Positions 61,907 to 64,000 of a stretch of 64,000 nt of DNA are shown here, in pieces. Below the pieces are notes generated by a model that was given only the letters and a program-made list of their open reading frames with translations, was not told the origin of the DNA and did not search any database. Position 1 is the first letter of the stretch. The number at the start of each line of letters is the position of its first letter. The translations under genes were made by a program, and so were the position numbers. Origin of the DNA: Alcanivoracaceae bacterium (lineage in GTDB: Bacteria > Pseudomonadota > Gammaproteobacteria > Pseudomonadales > Alcanivoracaceae); the NCBI GenBank assembly GCA_023146255.1, contig JAGLCJ010000005.1, positions 124,001-188,000 on the forward strand. The letters are read 5' to 3'.

Positions 61907-64000
61907 TCGCTGCAATCATTCGCTGGTCCCTGGCGAACCGCTTTCTGGTGCTGCTGGCGAGCCTGTTTATGAGCGCCTGGGGCATCTGGTCGGTCAACCA
62001 TACGCCGGTGGATGCCTTGCCGGATTTGTCTGATGTGCAGGTGATTATCCGTACCAGTTATCCGGGGCAGGCACCGCAGCTGGTGGAAAAGCAGGTTACC
62101 TATCCGCTTGCCACCACCATGCTGGCTGTGCCCGGCGCGCGAACCGTGCGTGGCTATTCGTTCTTCGGCGACAGTTATGTCTATGTTCTGTTTGAAGACG
62201 GCACGGACCTGTATTGGGCGCGCTCACGGGTGCTGGAATATCTCAGTCAGGTGCAGTCGCAATTGCCCCGTACAGCAAGAACTTCACTTGGCCCGGATGC
62301 CACCGGCGTTGGCTGGATATACCAGTACGCACTGATTGATCGCAGCGGAAAACATGATCTTTCGCAGCTGACTTCGATACAGGACTGGTTCCTGAAGTAC
62401 GAGCTGCAAACCCTGCCTGATGTTGCTGAAGTCGCCACCGTTGGTGGCATGGTGCGTGAGTATCAGGTGCTGCCTGATCCGGTCAAGCTGGCGAGCCATC
62501 GCATCACACATCAGCAACTGCGCAAGGCCATCGAAGATGCCAATCAGGAAACCGGCGGTGCCGTACTGACGCTCGGCGAAGCCGAGTATATGGTGCGCGC
62601 CAGCGGTTATCTTCTGTCGCTGGAGGATTTTCGCAATATTCCATTGAAACTCGCCGATGGAGTGCCGGTACTGCTCGGTGATGTGGCACAGGTTCGTCTC
62701 GGCCCGGAGATGCGTCGCGGTATTGCCGAGCTGAACGGCGAGGGCGAGGTGGTCGGCGGGGTGATCATCCTCCGTTCCGGCAAGAATGCCCGCGCGGTAC
62801 TTTCTGCTGTACATGAGCGTCTTGATACGCTGCGCAGAAGTCTTCCGGAAGGCGTTGAGATTGTCACCACCTATGATCGCAGTGAGTTAATCGACCGGGC
62901 GGTGAAAAATCTCAGTCACAAGCTGGTTGAAGAGTTTGTCGTGGTAGCGCTGGTATGTGTGCTGTTCCTCGGCCACTTGCGATCTTCGCTGGTGGCAATT
63001 ATTTCGCTGCCATTGGGCATCCTCGCCGCCTTTATCGTCATGCGTTATCAGGGCATCAATGCCAACATCATGTCGCTCGGGGGCATCGCCATTGCCATTG
63101 GCGCCATGGTGGATGCAGCAGTAGTGCTGATTGAGAATGCCCATAAAAAAATTGAGGCCTGGCAGCGGGAGAACCCGGGACAATCCCTGTCCGGCGAAGC
63201 ACATTGGCGCGTCATTGAGCAGGCGGCTATCGAGGTTGGACCAGCACTGTTCTTTTCGCTGCTGATTATCACCCTGTCGTTTATCCCCGTATTCACACTG
63301 GAGGCACAGGAAGGCCGGCTATTTGGTCCTCTTGCCTTCACCAAAACCTGGGCCATGGCCGCCGCTGCTGGCTTGTCGGTCACACTGGTACCTGTGCTGA
63401 TGGGGTACTGGATCCGTGGACGCATCCCCTCGGAGGAAAAAAATCCGATCAGCCGCTTTCTGATTCATATCTATCAGCCACTGCTTGTACGGGTTCTGGC
63501 TTGGCCGAAATCAACCTTGTTAGTAGCAGCACTGGTTTTTTTTACTGCACTGTGGCCGTTAAGCCAGCTTGGCGGAGAATTCCTTCCGTCACTGGACGAG
63601 GGCGATTTACTGTATATGCCCAGTGCTCTGCCGGGCCTGTCGGCGCAAAAAGCCAGCGAACTGCTGCAACAGACCGACCGGTTGATCAAGTCTGTGCCTG
63701 AGGTGGCGCAGGTGTTCGGCAAGGCGGGGCGTGCGCGCACTGCCACCGACCCTGCACCCATGACCATGTTCGAAACCACTATTCGCTTCAAACCGCGAGA
63801 CCAGTGGCGTGACGGCATGACGCCGGAAAAACTGGTGGAGGAACTGGATCAAGTTGTGCGCGTACCCGGATTGGCGAACATCTGGATTCCACCCATCCGC
63901 AATCGTATTGATATGCTTGCCACCGGCATCAAGAGCCCGATCGGTATCAAAGTAGGGGGAGATAACCTTGCCAGCATTGACGATGTCAGTCGTCAGGTTG
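61903..64000 (+). CDS. cusA: CusA-type Cu/Ag RND efflux pump, 3' end cut by window
   Basis: Open to the last base (699 codons visible), so the C-terminus is missing. Inner-membrane RND transporter. All three methionines that carry Cu(I)/Ag(I) in E. coli CusA (M573, M623, M672) have counterparts at M572 (LLYMPSALPG), M622 (PMTMFETT) and M671 (RIDMLATG). This separates it from Zn/Cd/Co CzcA pumps. The first transmembrane helix and porter regions are normal. Last visible gene of the operon. Confidence 0.94.
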   Translation, partial: MIAAIIRWSLANRFLVLLASLFMSAWGIWSVNHTPVDALPDLSDVQVIIRTSYPGQAPQLVEKQVTYPLATTMLAVPGARTVRGYSFFGDSYVYVLFEDGTDLYWARSRVLEYLSQVQSQLPRTARTSLGPDATGVGWIYQYALIDRSGKHDLSQLTSIQDWFLKYELQTLPDVAEVATVGGMVREYQVLPDPVKLASHRITHQQLRKAIEDANQETGGAVLTLGEAEYMVRASGYLLSLEDFRNIPLKLADGVPVLLGDVAQVRLGPEMRRGIAELNGEGEVVGGVIILRSGKNARAVLSAVHERLDTLRRSLPEGVEIVTTYDRSELIDRAVKNLSHKLVEEFVVVALVCVLFLGHLRSSLVAIISLPLGILAAFIVMRYQGINANIMSLGGIAIAIGAMVDAAVVLIENAHKKIEAWQRENPGQSLSGEAHWRVIEQAAIEVGPALFFSLLIITLSFIPVFTLEAQEGRLFGPLAFTKTWAMAAAAGLSVTLVPVLMGYWIRGRIPSEEKNPISRFLIHIYQPLLVRVLAWPKSTLLVAALVFFTALWPLSQLGGEFLPSLDEGDLLYMPSALPGLSAQKASELLQQTDRLIKSVPEVAQVFGKAGRARTATDPAPMTMFETTIRFKPRDQWRDGMTPEKLVEELDQVVRVPGLANIWIPPIRNRIDMLATGIKSPIGIKVGGDNLASIDDVSRQV

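Overview
The window looks like the chromosome of a GC-rich, Gram-negative gammaproteobacterium. Signs are the AcnD/PrpF version of the methylcitrate cycle, lipoprotein and outer-membrane proteins with lipoboxes, TolC/HlyD/RND efflux parts and a GlyGly-CTERM-like protease tail. The lipid-centred gene set (P450, PHA-synthase-like hydrolase, hotdog thioesterases, diiron oxygenase, DAGAT-like acyltransferase, ADPS-like flavoenzyme, sterol-desaturase-like hydroxylase) would fit a marine, lipid- or hydrocarbon-using lineage such as Alcanivoracaceae, but the genus is only a guess. No rRNA, tRNA, CRISPR array, transposase or phage gene was seen.

Layout. 1-6.6 kb: the propionate (2-methylcitrate) operon, GntR regulator (cut by the window edge)-prpB-prpC-acnD-prpF, closed by a strong terminator. 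6.9-16.1 kb: four consecutive genes for exported proteins that share only a signal peptide plus a short acidic box, then a large lipoprotein joining a MauG/cytochrome c peroxidase domain to FG-GAP and UnbV repeats, then a PhyH-type dioxygenase. 16.1-17.7 kb (minus strand): a methyltransferase and an unrecognised protein. 17.8-28.7 kb: a 1639-residue surface protein (LEPR-XLL-like motif, DUF4347, two beta-propellers around Ig-like domains), followed by a coupled operon of a TolC-type lipoprotein, two HlyD-type adaptors and an M50-protease/HlyD fusion. The operon has no ABC transporter gene, and I regard this locus as the best candidate for an undescribed secretion or surface-display system. A trypsin-like GlyGly-CTERM protease lies tail-to-tail with it.

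30.6-48.3 kb is mostly housekeeping and lipid metabolism: glutamate-synthase-like FMN protein, glutathione reductase, P450, orphan ParA, DUF1232 and DUF805 membrane proteins, two paralogous secreted proteins, a PHA-synthase-like hydrolase, two hotdog thioesterases, a TetR regulator divergent from a diiron oxygenase, an MFS transporter, an OmpA-type lipoprotein, an acyltransferase, an MpaB/DUF2236 protein and a GNAT acetyltransferase. 48.5-54.1 kb: a coupled operon of an alkyl-DHAP-synthase-like flavoprotein, glycerol-3-phosphate dehydrogenase, an FGGY kinase and rlmJ. 54.1-64 kb: metal resistance (MerR plus SO_0444-type efflux permease; a Cus-type copper/silver RND system cut by the right edge) with a Bcr/CflA transporter, a small beta-barrel and a sterol-desaturase-like hydroxylase between.

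A palindromic repeat family (seven loci, five exactly 55 bp long) is scattered between genes. At three loci its terminal TAG is used as the stop codon of the flanking genes, five stops in all.
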